Source of the DNA: Marinobacterium nitratireducens
GTDB taxonomy: Bacteria; Pseudomonadota; Gammaproteobacteria; Pseudomonadales; Balneatricaceae
NCBI RefSeq assembly: GCF_014645375.1
Contig: NZ_BMLT01000009.1
Coordinates: 124,001-188,000, forward strand
DNA length: 64,000 nucleotides
Reading direction: 5' to 3'
Every line of letters begins with the position of its first letter. Position 1 is the first letter of the stretch. The notes below the pieces were generated by a model. That model saw only the letters and a program-made list of their open reading frames with translations. It was not told the origin of the DNA and searched no databases. This document shows positions 8,120 through 17,810 of this stretch, piece by piece. Both the position numbers and the translations under genes were made by a program.

Positions 8120-10335
8120 TGAAAAGCCGTCATGTACAGGACATTCGGCCGGCGCGGCGCCGCTTTCTCAAGCAGAGCGCGCTTCTGACCACCGGTCTTG
8201 CGGTAGGCTTTCACTGGATGCCTGGCGCTGTCGCAGGCGACGAGGGTAACAGGCTGGCGCCTTTCGAGCCCAACGCCTGGGTGCGGGTGCTGCCGGATGG
8301 CACGGTGAAGCTGGTGGTGCACAAGCACGACTCCGGTACCGGGACCCGCACCGCACTCGCGGCCTGTGTCGCCGAGGAGCTGGAGGTGGATCCGATGGCG
8401 GTCGAGGTGATTACCCCCGAAAACCCGTTCTTCGAGGCCTACATTCATCCGGTCTGGCACGTCTTCTCGACCGGCGGTAGCACCAGCGTCTCGCTCGAGT
8501 ACGACCGGTTGCGCCAGGCGGGTGCCACGGCGCGGGAACTGCTCGTCGCGGCGGCGGCAAAACGCTGGGGCCTGACGCCGGACCGGTGCCGCGCGGTCGA
8601 CGGCCGGGTGGTGCATGCCGGCAGCGGTCGTTCCGCCGGTTACGGTGAACTCGTCGACGATGCGGCAAAGCTGCCTGCGCCGGACTCGGTGGTCCTTAAA
8701 GCCCCGTCGCAGTTCCGCTACATCGGCAAACTGCGCCACAAGCGGGACGCCGCCGCCAAGGTCCGCGGGCGATTGCGCTACAGCATCGACGTGGATCTGC
8801 CGGACATGCTGGTTGCGGTCATTCAGCGGGCGCCGGTCATCGGTGCCCGCGTTGATGGCCTGGATGCCGCAGCCGCGCTGGCGGTGCCCGGCGTGCGTCA
8901 GGTCATCCGGGTGCCGGCACGTCCCGATGTGTTCGGCGGCAATCAGGAGGGCGTTGCGGTACTGGCCGAAGACTACTGGTCGGCGCAGCAGGGCCGGGAG
9001 GCGCTGCAGGTGCGCTGGAGTGCGAGTCCCTTCTCTGAGTTCGACAGCGAATCGCTGCCGGGGCGTTTTCGCGCCGTGCTTGACGAGCCCGGTGCACCTT
9101 TGGTCAGAACGCTTCAGACCGGCGACGCCGACAGTGCCTGGCCGGTGGCTGCACAGCTGCTGGAGGCGGATTATGCCATGCCCTACAAGGCTCAGAACCC
9201 GCTCGAGCCGATCTGCATCACCGCCGAGCTGGTCGATGGCCGGCTGTATTTCCGTGGCGGCGTCCAGGTGCCGTCCTTTGCCCGCGAAGCCGCAAAGGCG
9301 GTCTGCGGGCTCGACGAGGACAGCGTGGTCATCGAGGAGCTGATATCGGGCGGCAGTTTCGGCGCCAGGGAGGCAAAGTACTGGCTGATGGAGGTCGCCT
9401 ACCTGGCGCAGCAGGCCGGTGCCCCGGTTAAATTGATGAATAGTCGCGAGGACGAGGTGCGGGCGCTGTTCGGCCACGCCGCCACGCTGCACCGTCTTGA
9501 GGGCGCGCTGGACGGCGACGGGCGCCTAAGCGCTCTGCGCCTGCGGGCGCTGTCGCCGGCATCCGGCGAGCAGTGGGAGCCGGGATACGACGAGCGTCCG
9601 GATCATATGGATTACAGCACCACCGAGGCCATTTCCGCCTGGGACTTCGCGTACCGCGCGCCGCATCTGGATCTTGGCTGGGTTCGCCATGAAACCGGTG
9701 TCCCGACCGGTTGGTACCGGTCGGTCAGCTTCATTCCGAACGTCTTTGCCGTGGAGAGTTTCATGGACGAGCTGGCCCATGCCGGCGGGCGGGACCCGCT
9801 GGCATTCAGGCTGGCTCATATGGAGGAGCGTCCAAGGCATGTGCGAGTGCTTATGAAGGCGGCGGCGCTTGCGGGCTGGCACCGTCCGCTGCCGGAGGGC
9901 ACCGCTCTCGGACTTGCCACCAATCAGGGATATGGCAGCTTCGTTGCCGTGGTGGCGCGGTTGTCCCGCAGGGACGGTGTTATTAAGGTCGAGCGGCTCA
10001 GCTGCGTTATCGACTGCGGACTCGCGGTGGCCCCCGGTGGTGTCGAGGAACAGGTCTATGGCGGGTTGATGTGGGGCCTCGGTCACGCGCTGTTCGACCG
10101 GCTCGACATCCGTCGTGGCGAGGTGGTGCAGAGCAACTTCCATGACTACAGGGTCGCGCGGATGTCGGACATGCCTGATATCGAGATCCGGATACTGGAA
10201 GGGGATCGGGACAACCCGTCCGGCGTCGGCGAGCTGACCAGCCCGCCAGTGGCACCAGCGCTCGCCAATGCCATTCATCGGCTGACCGGGCGGCGCCTGC
10301 GCAGCACGCCGCTTGACCTGACCCTGCCGGGCTGA
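8119..10335 (+). CDS. Tat-exported molybdopterin-binding large subunit (IorB / periplasmic aldehyde or N-heterocycle dehydrogenase type)
   Basis: 738-residue catalytic subunit of a molybdenum hydroxylase. The N-terminus carries a twin-arginine signal (ARRRFLKQSALL then a hydrophobic stretch), so the folded heterodimer should reach the periplasm. Mo-cofactor segments include GGSFGARE, NPLEP and the C-terminal SGVGE, whose glutamate is the usual catalytic base. Relatives hydroxylate isoquinoline-type N-heterocycles or oxidise aldehydes and pass electrons to a membrane cytochrome c. No cytochrome gene adjoins it here, so the electron acceptor is unknown. XdhC downstream fits cofactor maturation. 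The substrate is inferred to be a heteroaromatic compound handled by the neighbouring operon. Confidence 0.93.
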   Translation: MKSRHVQDIRPARRRFLKQSALLTTGLAVGFHWMPGAVAGDEGNRLAPFEPNAWVRVLPDGTVKLVVHKHDSGTGTRTALAACVAEELEVDPMAVEVITPENPFFEAYIHPVWHVFSTGGSTSVSLEYDRLRQAGATARELLVAAAAKRWGLTPDRCRAVDGRVVHAGSGRSAGYGELVDDAAKLPAPDSVVLKAPSQFRYIGKLRHKRDAAAKVRGRLRYSIDVDLPDMLVAVIQRAPVIGARVDGLDAAAALAVPGVRQVIRVPARPDVFGGNQEGVAVLAEDYWSAQQGREALQVRWSASPFSEFDSESLPGRFRAVLDEPGAPLVRTLQTGDADSAWPVAAQLLEADYAMPYKAQNPLEPICITAELVDGRLYFRGGVQVPSFAREAAKAVCGLDEDSVVIEELISGGSFGAREAKYWLMEVAYLAQQAGAPVKLMNSREDEVRALFGHAATLHRLEGALDGDGRLSALRLRALSPASGEQWEPGYDERPDHMDYSTTEAISAWDFAYRAPHLDLGWVRHETGVPTGWYRSVSFIPNVFAVESFMDELAHAGGRDPLAFRLAHMEERPRHVRVLMKAAALAGWHRPLPEGTALGLATNQGYGSFVAVVARLSRRDGVIKVERLSCVIDCGLAVAPGGVEEQVYGGLMWGLGHALFDRLDIRRGEVVQSNFHDYRVARMSDMPDIEIRILEGDRDNPSGVGELTSPPVAPALANAIHRLTGRRLRSTPLDLTLPG

Positions 10336-10345
10336 AGGTGGCGCC

Positions 10346-11284
10346 ATGAATCTGAGGTTATTGCGTTACTTCGAAGTGCTGGCCGAGGAACTTCACTTCG
10401 GTCGGGCGGCTGCCCGGCTACACATATCCCAGCCACCGCTGAGTCAGCAGATTCGCCTATTGGAGGAGGAGCTGGGCACACCATTGTTCGAGCGCAGTCA
10501 CCACCGCGTTGAACTGACGGCGGCCGGTCGTGTGCTGCAACGGCAGGTGCCGCTGGTCTTCAATCAGCTCGAACGGGCGTTGGATCTGACCCGGCAGGCG
10601 GGGCGGGGGCAGGTCGGCGAGCTGGCAATCGGCATGATCAGCTCGGTAATGGTCGGCGTTCTGCCGCGGGCCCTGAGTCTGTTTCGCGAGCGTCATCATG
10701 CAGTCGAGTGGCAGTTGTTCGAGATGACGCCTGCCGCGCAGCTGGACGCGCTCAAGCAGGGGCGAATCGACGTATGCGTGTTCCGGGGGCGTTACGATGA
10801 CCCGGAACTGCGTAACGAGTTGCTGATGTGCGAACCGATCCAGGTCGCGCTGCCTTCGGACCATCCGCTCGCGATAAAGACGGCGATAGCACCGAAGGAA
10901 CTGGCCGAAGAGCCTTTCGTGGCGCTGGAACTCAAGCAGTCGCATTTCGCAAGCCTGCTCTATCAGAGCTGCGTTCATGCCGGCTTTACACCGAAGATTC
11001 GGCAGCAGGTGATCGAGGTTCAGACCCTGCTGAGTCTGGTGCGGGCGCATATTGGCGTGGCCGTGGTGCCGGCCTCGATCGCGCAACTGGCGCCGGACGG
11101 TGTCGTTTTTCGTCCCATGGAGCCGTCGTTACCAATGGTGCCGCTGTACGCGACCTGTCGGGCTGATGACGACTCCCCGGTGCTGAAGCTGTTCCTCGAT
11201 ACGCTGCATGAGCTGGTGGTCGAGCAGGCGCAGGAGGCGGGACAGTCGTCGCCGGCCGTTCCGGCAATGATGGGGGAGATGTGA
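10346..11284 (+). CDS. LysR-family transcriptional regulator (CbbR/BenM-like)
   Basis: 312-residue LysR protein. The helix-turn-helix lies at about residues 1-60 (MNLRLLRYFEVLAEELHFGR then AAARLHISQPPLSQQIRLLE), followed by an effector domain with the ELAIGMISS opening typical of aromatic-degradation regulators such as BenM and CatR. It is 10 bases downstream of the molybdenum subunit and 3 bases upstream of XdhC, so it is inside the operon and probably autoregulated. Together with the LysR at 6634-7533 the island has two regulators of this family, which suggests control by two metabolites. Confidence 0.92.
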   Translation: MNLRLLRYFEVLAEELHFGRAAARLHISQPPLSQQIRLLEEELGTPLFERSHHRVELTAAGRVLQRQVPLVFNQLERALDLTRQAGRGQVGELAIGMISSVMVGVLPRALSLFRERHHAVEWQLFEMTPAAQLDALKQGRIDVCVFRGRYDDPELRNELLMCEPIQVALPSDHPLAIKTAIAPKELAEEPFVALELKQSHFASLLYQSCVHAGFTPKIRQQVIEVQTLLSLVRAHIGVAVVPASIAQLAPDGVVFRPMEPSLPMVPLYATCRADDDSPVLKLFLDTLHELVVEQAQEAGQSSPAVPAMMGEM

Positions 11285-11287
11285 ACG

Positions 11288-12259
11288 ATGAACAGTATCG
11301 ATCGGCAGGTCATCGACTCGGCTCTGCGCTGGAACCAGTCCGGTGAGCCTGTCTGGTTCTGTACGGTGCTGTCGACCTTCGGCTCGTCGCCGCGCCCGCC
11401 GGGCTCGATGTTCGCGGCCGTGGACGCTATACGGCACGCGGGTTCGCTGTCGGGCGGTTGTGTCGAGGAAGCCTTTCTCGAGCGGCTCGAGGCAGGAGGC
11501 TTCGCCGCCGAGGCCGAGATCGTCGCCTACGGCGACGGCGGTGATGAGAGCCGGCGCCTCGGTTTGCCCTGTGGCGGTGTGCTCAGGGTTCTGGTGGAGC
11601 GGCTGGCGCCGACACCCGGTACGACAGCGCATCTGCAAATGCTGCAGCGGGCGCTGTCGGATCAGCTTCGTGTTGTCAGGCGGGTTGACTGCCTTGGTAA
11701 TCGGTCCCTCGAGCCTGATGTCGAGCAGGGGCCCGTCGTCGATGTCGGCGAACGGGATATTCGGGTGCGTGTCGGACCCCTGACGACGCTGCTGCTGGCC
11801 GGCACCTCGCCGGTGGCCGCTTACTGCGCGCAGTTCGCGATGGCGCTCGGCTTCGAGGTTCTGGTGTGTGACCCCCGCGAAGAGGCGCGGGTCCGGTTTG
11901 ACGTTCCGGGCATAGAGGTTCTGCCGCTGTTACCGTCTTCTTATATCGCGCAGCATGGCTGCCATTCGAACACCGCGGTGGTCGCCTTAACCCATGATCC
12001 CAGGATCGACGATCTGGCGATGATGGAGGCGGTGCGTACCGATGCTTTCTATCTCGGGGTTATGGGCGCGGCGGCGACATCTGCCAGACGGGCCGAACGC
12101 CTGGCGCGCATCGGTGGTCTGACACCAGAACAGATCGCCCGCATTCGCATGCCGGTGGGCCTGCCGATCGGCAGTAAGACGCCAGCGGAAATCGGGCTCT
12201 CGGTGATGGCCGATATTGTTCGTACGCATGCGGGCTTGCAGGTCGAGGCGGATAGTTAG
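11288..12259 (+). CDS. xdhC: XdhC/CoxI-family molybdenum cofactor sulfuration/insertion protein
   Basis: 323-residue XdhC-family protein. The N-terminal XdhC/CoxI domain shows TFGSSPRPPGSMFA, LSGGCVEEAF and LPCGGVLRV, and the C-terminal Rossmann domain (from about residue 165) carries LLLAGTSPVAAYCAQFA and LGVMGAAATSARRAERL. These proteins bind and deliver the sulfurated Mo cofactor to xanthine dehydrogenase-type enzymes before export or assembly. It closes the 7655-12259 operon, which supports the molybdenum enzyme being functional. Confidence 0.92.
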   Translation: MNSIDRQVIDSALRWNQSGEPVWFCTVLSTFGSSPRPPGSMFAAVDAIRHAGSLSGGCVEEAFLERLEAGGFAAEAEIVAYGDGGDESRRLGLPCGGVLRVLVERLAPTPGTTAHLQMLQRALSDQLRVVRRVDCLGNRSLEPDVEQGPVVDVGERDIRVRVGPLTTLLLAGTSPVAAYCAQFAMALGFEVLVCDPREEARVRFDVPGIEVLPLLPSSYIAQHGCHSNTAVVALTHDPRIDDLAMMEAVRTDAFYLGVMGAAATSARRAERLARIGGLTPEQIARIRMPVGLPIGSKTPAEIGLSVMADIVRTHAGLQVEADS

Positions 12260-12567
12260 CGCCCAAGGCTCTTAGATGGGTGGAGCGGCGCTGCGGCAGA
12301 GGGCGATCATGTCTCGATCAGGGGGGCTGTATCCTATATGCGGTTTCGGGCTGGCGAGTCATCGATGGAATCCGTGATCCACGAGCAGTCACCATCGACG
12401 GGAGATTGCGTCAAAGCATCGCTACATCCAATGTACTACTCTTGTTGTCGTAATTTGTTAAGTTTTTGTCCCAAAGTACCATGGTATGTGGCGCTGGCAG
12501 ATTGCTATCCTCGTTAGAGAGGATACGTTGAGTGTCCCCTTCGATAACAACAAAGAGGAATCGACTT
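12260..12567 (+). promoter_or_regulatory. pqqA upstream region
   Basis: A 308-bp region without a credible gene between xdhC and pqqA. The proximal part turns A/T-rich from about 12430 (for example around GTAATTTGTTAAG), as expected for the strong pqqA promoter. A ribosome binding site AGAGGAA lies ahead of the pqqA start. A sigma-54-like -24/-12 element was looked for and not found at the right spacing. Confidence 0.4.
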
Positions 12568-12639
12568 ATGTGGACGAAACCGGCCTACACCGACCTGCGC
12601 ATCGGCTTCGAAGTCACCATGTACTTCGCCAACCGTTAA
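12568..12639 (+). CDS. pqqA: PqqA, PQQ precursor peptide
   Basis: 23-residue ribosomally made precursor of the redox cofactor pyrroloquinoline quinone. The core EVTMY (residues 16-20) supplies the conserved Glu and Tyr that PqqE cross-links and later enzymes turn into PQQ. The peptide opens with [13 protein letters not shown], typical of the family, and a good AGAGGAA site precedes it. It heads the pqqABCDE operon and is separated from pqqB by a GC-rich hairpin. The gene is so short that it is often missed by automatic annotation. Confidence 0.97.
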
Positions 12640-12653
12640 GCGGTCGCGTTTTC

Positions 12654-12670
12654 GGCCCCCGACGGGGGCC
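12654..12670 (+). terminator. Strong hairpin between pqqA and pqqB (attenuator or mRNA-stabilising stem)
   Basis: GGCCCCC and GGGGGCC form a perfect 7-bp G/C stem around the loop GAC just after the pqqA stop. There is no U-tract, so it is unlikely to be a full intrinsic terminator. It fits partial termination or 3'-end protection that gives much more pqqA than pqqBCDE transcript, as known in other bacteria. Confidence 0.6.
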
Positions 12671-12735
12671 GCAGAATCCCCACAGGCAGGCCGCGCCTGC
12701 CTGATTCCGACAGACAGCCGAAGATCACCATAACA

Positions 12736-13656
12736 ATGAAAATTCAGATACTCGGTTCCGCGGCGGGCGGCGGCTTTCCGCAGTGGAACTGCAACTGTCA
12801 CAACTGTCATGGTTTGCGTCAGGGTACCCTCAACGCCCGACCCCGCACCCAGTCTTCCATCGCGGTGAGCGCCGACGGCGTCAGCTGGATACTTTTCAAT
12901 ACCTCACCGGATATCCGCGCCCAGCTGGAATCCTTTGCGCCGTTGCAGCCGGCCCGCAACGTTCGCGATACCGGCATTGCCGCCATCGTGCTGATGGATA
13001 GCCAGATCGACCATAGCACCGGCTTGCTGATGCTGCGCGAAGGCTGCCCCCACGACGTCTGGTGTACCGGTCGTGTGCACGAGGACCTGTCGCAGAGCTT
13101 CCCGATTTTCCGCATGCTCGAGCACTGGAACGGCGGCCTCAACTGGAACCCCATTCCGGTCATGCCCGGCCAGAGCAGCTTCGTCATTCCGCAGGTGCCG
13201 GAACTGACCCTGACTGCCGTACCGCTGACCAGCAGCGCGCCGCCGTATTCGCCGCATCGCGCCGATCCGCACCCGGGAGACAATATCGGCATGCTGATAA
13301 GTGACCGGCGCAGCGGCAAGTCGCTGTTCTATGCGCCGGGTCTCGGTGTCATCGAGCCGCACCTGCTGCCCTACATGGAGGAATCCGACTGCCTGCTGGT
13401 GGACGGCACCATCTGGCGCGACGACGAGCTGATCCATGCCGGCGTCGGTACCAAGCTAGGCCGCGACATGGGCCATCTTTCATTGTCCGGGCAGGGCGGC
13501 ATGATCGAGTTTCTCGACAGCCTCGAGCGGCCGCGCAAGGTGCTGATACATATCAACAACACCAATCCGATTCTCGACGAAGATTCCGCCGAGCGCGCGG
13601 AACTCGAACGCCACGGCATCGAGGTGTCGTACGACGGCATGTCTATCGAACTCTGA
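12736..13656 (+). CDS. pqqB: PqqB, metallo-beta-lactamase-fold PQQ biosynthesis hydroxylase
   Basis: 306-residue PqqB, an iron-dependent hydroxylase of the metallo-beta-lactamase fold that oxygenates the tyrosine part of the cross-linked PQQ intermediate. The N-terminal [18 protein letters not shown] is diagnostic and includes the zinc-binding cysteines. The lactamase-type metal ligands appear in [11 protein letters not shown] and the C-terminal half contains [11 protein letters not shown] and HINNTNPIL. Length is normal. It is the first gene after the hairpin downstream of pqqA. Confidence 0.97.
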   Translation: MKIQILGSAAGGGFPQWNCNCHNCHGLRQGTLNARPRTQSSIAVSADGVSWILFNTSPDIRAQLESFAPLQPARNVRDTGIAAIVLMDSQIDHSTGLLMLREGCPHDVWCTGRVHEDLSQSFPIFRMLEHWNGGLNWNPIPVMPGQSSFVIPQVPELTLTAVPLTSSAPPYSPHRADPHPGDNIGMLISDRRSGKSLFYAPGLGVIEPHLLPYMEESDCLLVDGTIWRDDELIHAGVGTKLGRDMGHLSLSGQGGMIEFLDSLERPRKVLIHINNTNPILDEDSAERAELERHGIEVSYDGMSIEL

Positions 13657-13672
13657 CCGCGGAGGCAGACGG

Positions 13673-14449
13673 ATGAACAGCATTGTCACAGAGCGCCAGG
13701 ACCTGGCGCCGCTCAGTCGCGACGAGTTCGAACGTGCGCTGCGCGCCAAGGGCGACTACTACCATATCCACCATCCCTATCACCGCGCCATGTACGAGGG
13801 CCGCTGCACGCCGGAGCAGATTCGCGGCTGGGTGGCGAACCGCTTTTACTACCAGATCAGCATCCCGGTGAAGGATGCCGCCATCATGGCCAACTGCCCG
13901 GATCGGGAAACCCGGCGCCTGTGGGTGCAGCGGGTGCTGGATCACGACGGTTACGATGGCGCCGAGGGCGGCATCGAGGCCTGGCTGCGTCTCGGCGAAG
14001 CCGTGGGGCTGACGCGCGAGGAAATCCTGTCGCAGGAGCATGTGTTGCCGGGGGTGCGTTTCGCCGTCGACGCCTACGTCAATTTTGCCCGCCGCGCCAC
14101 CTGGCAGGAGGCGGCCAGCTCGTCGCTGACCGAGCTGTTCGCGCCGACCATCCATCAGTCGCGGCTCGATAGCTGGCCGCAGCACTATCCCTGGATCGAC
14201 GCCAATGGCTACCAGTACTTCCGCAACCGCCTGACCGAGGCGCGGCGCGATGTCGAGCACGGTCTCTCGATCACGCTGGATCATTACCGTACCCGGGAAT
14301 CGCAGGAGCGGATGCTGGAAATCCTGCAGTTCAAGCTCGATGTGCTCTGGAGCATGCTAGATGCCATGACCATGGCATACGAACTCGGCCGGCCGCCCTA
14401 TCATACGGTGACGGACGCGCGGGTCTATCACCGGGGGCTCTGGCAATGA
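13673..14449 (+). CDS. pqqC: PqqC, pyrroloquinoline-quinone synthase
   Basis: 258-residue cofactor-free oxidase of the TenA/heme-oxygenase-like fold that carries out the final ring closure and eight-electron oxidation to PQQ. The family segments [34 protein letters not shown] and [19 protein letters not shown] hold the active-site His, Arg and Tyr residues. The gene lies 16 bases after pqqB, and its stop overlaps pqqD by four bases. Confidence 0.98.
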   Translation: MNSIVTERQDLAPLSRDEFERALRAKGDYYHIHHPYHRAMYEGRCTPEQIRGWVANRFYYQISIPVKDAAIMANCPDRETRRLWVQRVLDHDGYDGAEGGIEAWLRLGEAVGLTREEILSQEHVLPGVRFAVDAYVNFARRATWQEAASSSLTELFAPTIHQSRLDSWPQHYPWIDANGYQYFRNRLTEARRDVEHGLSITLDHYRTRESQERMLEILQFKLDVLWSMLDAMTMAYELGRPPYHTVTDARVYHRGLWQ

Positions 14450-14715
14450 ACGAGAGCAGCATCCCGAGTTTCAATCCACTGTTTCGCTTCCAGTGGGAAA
14501 AAGCGCAGGACTGCTACGTGCTGCTGTATCCGGAAGGCATGATCAAGCTCAACCCCAGCGCCGGCGAGATACTGGCGCTGGTCGACGGCAAGCGGACGCT
14601 GGGCGAGATCACCACACAGCTGGAGCGCAAATTTCCCGACGCCGGCACGCTTGGCGACGACGTGCGCGAATTCATCGGAGTGGCCCATGAACAGAACTGG
14701 ATCCGGCTGCAGTGA
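14446..14715 (+). CDS. pqqD: PqqD, peptide chaperone for PqqA/PqqE
   Basis: 89-residue RiPP recognition element that binds PqqA and presents it to Pqq[21 protein letters not shown], the [19 protein letters not shown] core and the C-terminal HEQNWIRL are typical. The start overlaps the pqqC stop (ATGA) and the 3' end overlaps the pqqE start, so the three are translationally coupled. It is a separate gene, not fused to PqqC or PqqE as in some taxa. Confidence 0.97.
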   Translation: MNESSIPSFNPLFRFQWEKAQDCYVLLYPEGMIKLNPSAGEILALVDGKRTLGEITTQLERKFPDAGTLGDDVREFIGVAHEQNWIRLQ

Positions 14716-15853
14716 CGGCCTGGTGCCCCGCGGGCAGGAAAAATCCGCCGGCCAGCCGCTCTGGCTGCTGGCGGAGCTGACCTACAAGTGCCCGCTGCAG
14801 TGTCCCTATTGCTCCAACCCGCTGGATTTCGCGGGGCAGGGCGAGGAACTCACCACCGAGCAGTGGATACGGGTGTTGCAGGAAGGGCGTGAGCTGGGCG
14901 CCGCCCAGCTCGGCTTTTCCGGCGGCGAGCCGTTGGTGCGTCAGGACCTGGTCGAGCTGATCCGGGAAGCGCGCAGCCTTGGCTATTACAGCAACCTCAT
15001 TACCTCGGGGCTCGGCCTCAACGAGCACAAACTGGAGGCGTTCCGCGACGCCGGCCTCGACCATATCCAGGTCAGTTTTCAGGCCAGCGACGAGGAGGTC
15101 AACAACATGCTGGCCGGCTCGGAGAAGGCGTTTGCCCAGAAGTTGCGGATGGCGCGTGAGGTCAAGGCGCACGGCTATCCGATGGTGCTGAATTTCGTCA
15201 CCCACCGTCACAACATCGATCGCATCGACCGGATCATCGAGCTGTGCATCGAACTTGGCGCCGACTACGTCGAGCTGGCGACCTGCCAGTACTACGGCTG
15301 GGCGCTGCAGAACCGGGCGCAGCTGATGCCATCGCGCGGGCAGCTCGAGCGCGCCGAGCGCATCACCAACGAATACCGCGAGAAGCTCGCCGCCGAAGGC
15401 AACCCGATGCGGCTGATCTTCGTCACGCCCGACTACTACGAGGAAAGGCCCAAGGCCTGCATGAACGGCTGGGGGCAGATTTTTCTCACCGTGACGCCGG
15501 ACGGCACAGCACTGCCGTGCCACAGCGCGCGCCAGTTGCCGGTCGAATTCCCCAACGTCCGGGATCGTTCGCTCGGCGATATCTGGTACCGCTCTTTCGG
15601 CTTCAACCACTTCCGCGGTTACGAGTGGATGAAGGAGCCGTGCCGCTCCTGCGACGAGAAGGAGAAGGACTTTGGCGGCTGCCGTTGCCAGGCCTATCTG
15701 CTGACCGGCGACGCCGCCAATGCCGACCCGGTGTGCAGCAAGTCGCCGCACCACGACCGCATACTGAGTGCCCGTCAGGAAGCCGAGCGCCCGGACGAGT
15801 CCCCCTTTACCTATCGCAACGAGCGCAACAGCCGTGTCTTCTGTCGCAGCTGA
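14687..15853 (+). CDS. pqqE: PqqE, radical SAM PqqA peptide cyclase
   Basis: 388-residue radical SAM/SPASM enzyme that forms the carbon-carbon bond between Glu and Tyr of PqqA. The SAM cluster motif is C35-PLQ-C39-PY-C42, and the C-terminal SPASM cysteines are visible in CMNGWG, LPCHSA, PCRSC and GGCRCQA. The ATG at 14687 was chosen because GGAG precedes it and homology starts soon after. An upstream in-frame ATG at 14651 would read deep into pqqD. It overlaps pqqD by 29 bases. Confidence 0.96.
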   Translation: MNRTGSGCSDGLVPRGQEKSAGQPLWLLAELTYKCPLQCPYCSNPLDFAGQGEELTTEQWIRVLQEGRELGAAQLGFSGGEPLVRQDLVELIREARSLGYYSNLITSGLGLNEHKLEAFRDAGLDHIQVSFQASDEEVNNMLAGSEKAFAQKLRMAREVKAHGYPMVLNFVTHRHNIDRIDRIIELCIELGADYVELATCQYYGWALQNRAQLMPSRGQLERAERITNEYREKLAAEGNPMRLIFVTPDYYEERPKACMNGWGQIFLTVTPDGTALPCHSARQLPVEFPNVRDRSLGDIWYRSFGFNHFRGYEWMKEPCRSCDEKEKDFGGCRCQAYLLTGDAANADPVCSKSPHHDRILSARQEAERPDESPFTYRNERNSRVFCRS

Positions 15854-17672
15854 ACCGCTGGATGCGGCCCGGGCCTGCATGGCGCAGCGCGACTATGCCG
15901 CGCTCAAGCTCGGACGTGACGGCCTTTACTGGGTGCAGTACTGTCCGGAGGACGGCCGCAACCGCATCGTGCAGCTGAGCGGTGGACGCCAGCGCATGCT
16001 GACACCGGAAGGTTTCAGCGTGCGCAGCCGGGTACACGAGTACGGTGGCGGCGCCTGGTGTCTCGCCGGAGACAGGCTGTTGTTCGTCAACGATGAAGAC
16101 CAGCAGATCTGGTTGCAGCCGTTGTCCTGCCAGGGGCGTGTCGTACCGCCGTTGCGTGTCACCGATACGCCGGACTGCCGTTACGGCGATCTGCTCTGGG
16201 ATCCGCACCGCCGCCTAGTGATAGCCGTGGCCGAGCAGCATGCGCAGGACGGCGTTCACAACCGTCTGGTGGCGGTGTCGCCGCACAGCGGACAGCAGCG
16301 CGTGCTGGCACAGGGGCACGATTTCTACAGCTCACCCAGCCTGAGTCCCGACGGTCGTTTCCTGGCCTGGCTGGCCTGGGATCATCCGCATCAGCCCTGG
16401 ACCGCGACCCGACTTTACCGTGCGGTGCTGGAGCGCGACGGACGCTGTCACGCCGCCGAGCTGATGGCCGGCAAGGACGCGACGGAGTCGCTGTTTCAGC
16501 CGGGCTTCGACGACGATGGCGTACTGCATGTGGTCAGTGACCGCGGCGGCTGGTGGAATCTGTACCGCCTTGCCAACGGGCGCTGGCGCAATGTCTGTCC
16601 GCTGGATGCGGAGTTCGGCGTGGCCCAGTGGCAGCTCGGCCTGTCGACCTGGACCAGTCCGGAGCCCGGTCGCTATGGCTGCAGCCTGATCGTCAACGGC
16701 GCTGGCCGCCTGCTCGACATCGGTCGTGGCGGTGAGGCGCGACGTCTGGTCGCCGGCTTCTCGCTGTTCCGCTCGCTGTGTTCGGACAGCCGTCGTCTCT
16801 ATGCCATTGCCGAGGCGCCGGACCGCCAGGTCGCGGTCATCGCCGTCGACCGCGAGAGCGGCGCCCTCGAGATACTGGCCGGCGGTGAGCGTCCGGATCA
16901 TGCATTGTCGTCGCCGGAGGCTTTTCACTGCGACGTCGGCGCCGAGCGCGTGCATGGTTTCTTCTATCCGCCGCTGGAGGCCGGCGCCGCGGCACCGCCG
17001 CTGCTGATCATGACTCATGGTGGCCCCACCGCAACCAGCTATCCGGTCTATCGACCGGCACTGCAGTACTGGACCGGTCGCGGATTCGCGGTACTGGATC
17101 TTAACTATCGTGGCAGTGCGGGCTTTGGCCGGGCCTATCGTCACCGGCTGGCCGGCAGCTGGGGACAAACCGATGTCGAGGATGTGGCCGCCGCGATCGG
17201 CGCCCTGGTCGAGCGGGGGGCGGTGGATCCCGCGCGGATCCTGATACGCGGTAACAGCGCCGGTGGCTATACCACGCTCAATGCCCTGGCCTCGCTCGGC
17301 AACATCCGTGCCGGCGCCAGCCTCTATGGCGTCGCCGACCCCGGGGCGCTGCGCCAGGTAACCCACAAGTTCGAGTCGCACTACCTCGACTGGCTGCTCG
17401 GCGACCCGGAACGCGAGGCGCAGCTGTATCGCTCGCGCTCACCGCTGCACCGTGCCGAGGCCATCCGCTGTCCGGTGATCTTCTTCCAGGGGGCGCGGGA
17501 TGCCGTGGTTCTGCCGGATCAGACCCGGCGCATGCACGAGGCGCTTAAGGCCCGCGGTGTTGCGACCGAGCTGCATCTGTTCGAGGATGAGGCCCACGGC
17601 TTCCGGCTGGCGGCGAACCAGATCCGTGTACTGGAGCGGGAACTGGCCTTCTATCGCGACCAGATCGGCTGA
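15834..17672 (+). CDS. pqqH: PqqH-like S9 (prolyl oligopeptidase family) peptidase
   Basis: About 612 residues: an N-terminal beta-propeller-like region with WD-type strands and a C-terminal alpha/beta hydrolase. The catalytic Ser is in GNSAGGY, the Asp in [10 protein letters not shown] and the His in DEAHGF. A peptidase of this family closes the pqq cluster in Pseudomonas (PA1990, named pqqH) and may help trim PqqA or the cross-linked product. The start is uncertain: GTG at 15834 gives a short overlap with pqqE, while ATG 15768 would overlap it by 86 bases and ATG 15880 would shorten the N-terminus. The insulinase-like PqqF protease of other taxa is absent from the window, so this enzyme is the best local candidate for the proteolytic step (inference). 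Confidence 0.85.
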   Translation: MSSVAAEPLDAARACMAQRDYAALKLGRDGLYWVQYCPEDGRNRIVQLSGGRQRMLTPEGFSVRSRVHEYGGGAWCLAGDRLLFVNDEDQQIWLQPLSCQGRVVPPLRVTDTPDCRYGDLLWDPHRRLVIAVAEQHAQDGVHNRLVAVSPHSGQQRVLAQGHDFYSSPSLSPDGRFLAWLAWDHPHQPWTATRLYRAVLERDGRCHAAELMAGKDATESLFQPGFDDDGVLHVVSDRGGWWNLYRLANGRWRNVCPLDAEFGVAQWQLGLSTWTSPEPGRYGCSLIVNGAGRLLDIGRGGEARRLVAGFSLFRSLCSDSRRLYAIAEAPDRQVAVIAVDRESGALEILAGGERPDHALSSPEAFHCDVGAERVHGFFYPPLEAGAAAPPLLIMTHGGPTATSYPVYRPALQYWTGRGFAVLDLNYRGSAGFGRAYRHRLAGSWGQTDVEDVAAAIGALVERGAVDPARILIRGNSAGGYTTLNALASLGNIRAGASLYGVADPGALRQVTHKFESHYLDWLLGDPEREAQLYRSRSPLHRAEAIRCPVIFFQGARDAVVLPDQTRRMHEALKARGVATELHLFEDEAHGFRLAANQIRVLERELAFYRDQIG

Positions 17673-17810
17673 GCCCCCAAGGCTTTTCAATCCCCCCGAT
17701 ACCCTGACGGCTGCCATGGAGGCCAGGTCCAGTCAGGCAGTGCCCAGGAGAGCTCCATCGCACGCTGCGGTGGCTGACCTTTGACTCCCGGACTGGCCAG
17801 CTGATTTTCC

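Noticed and set aside
1-12259. Assigning the first island to xanthine dehydrogenase/uric acid degradation
   Set aside because: The Mo enzyme is Tat-exported and of the IorAB type rather than cytoplasmic XdhAB, and no urate or allantoin genes are present. UbiD and amidohydrolases are not part of that pathway.
12480-12520. Sigma-54 promoter before pqqA (TGGCGCTGGCAGATTGCT)
   Set aside because: The GG and GC elements are two bases too far apart for a -24/-12 promoter.
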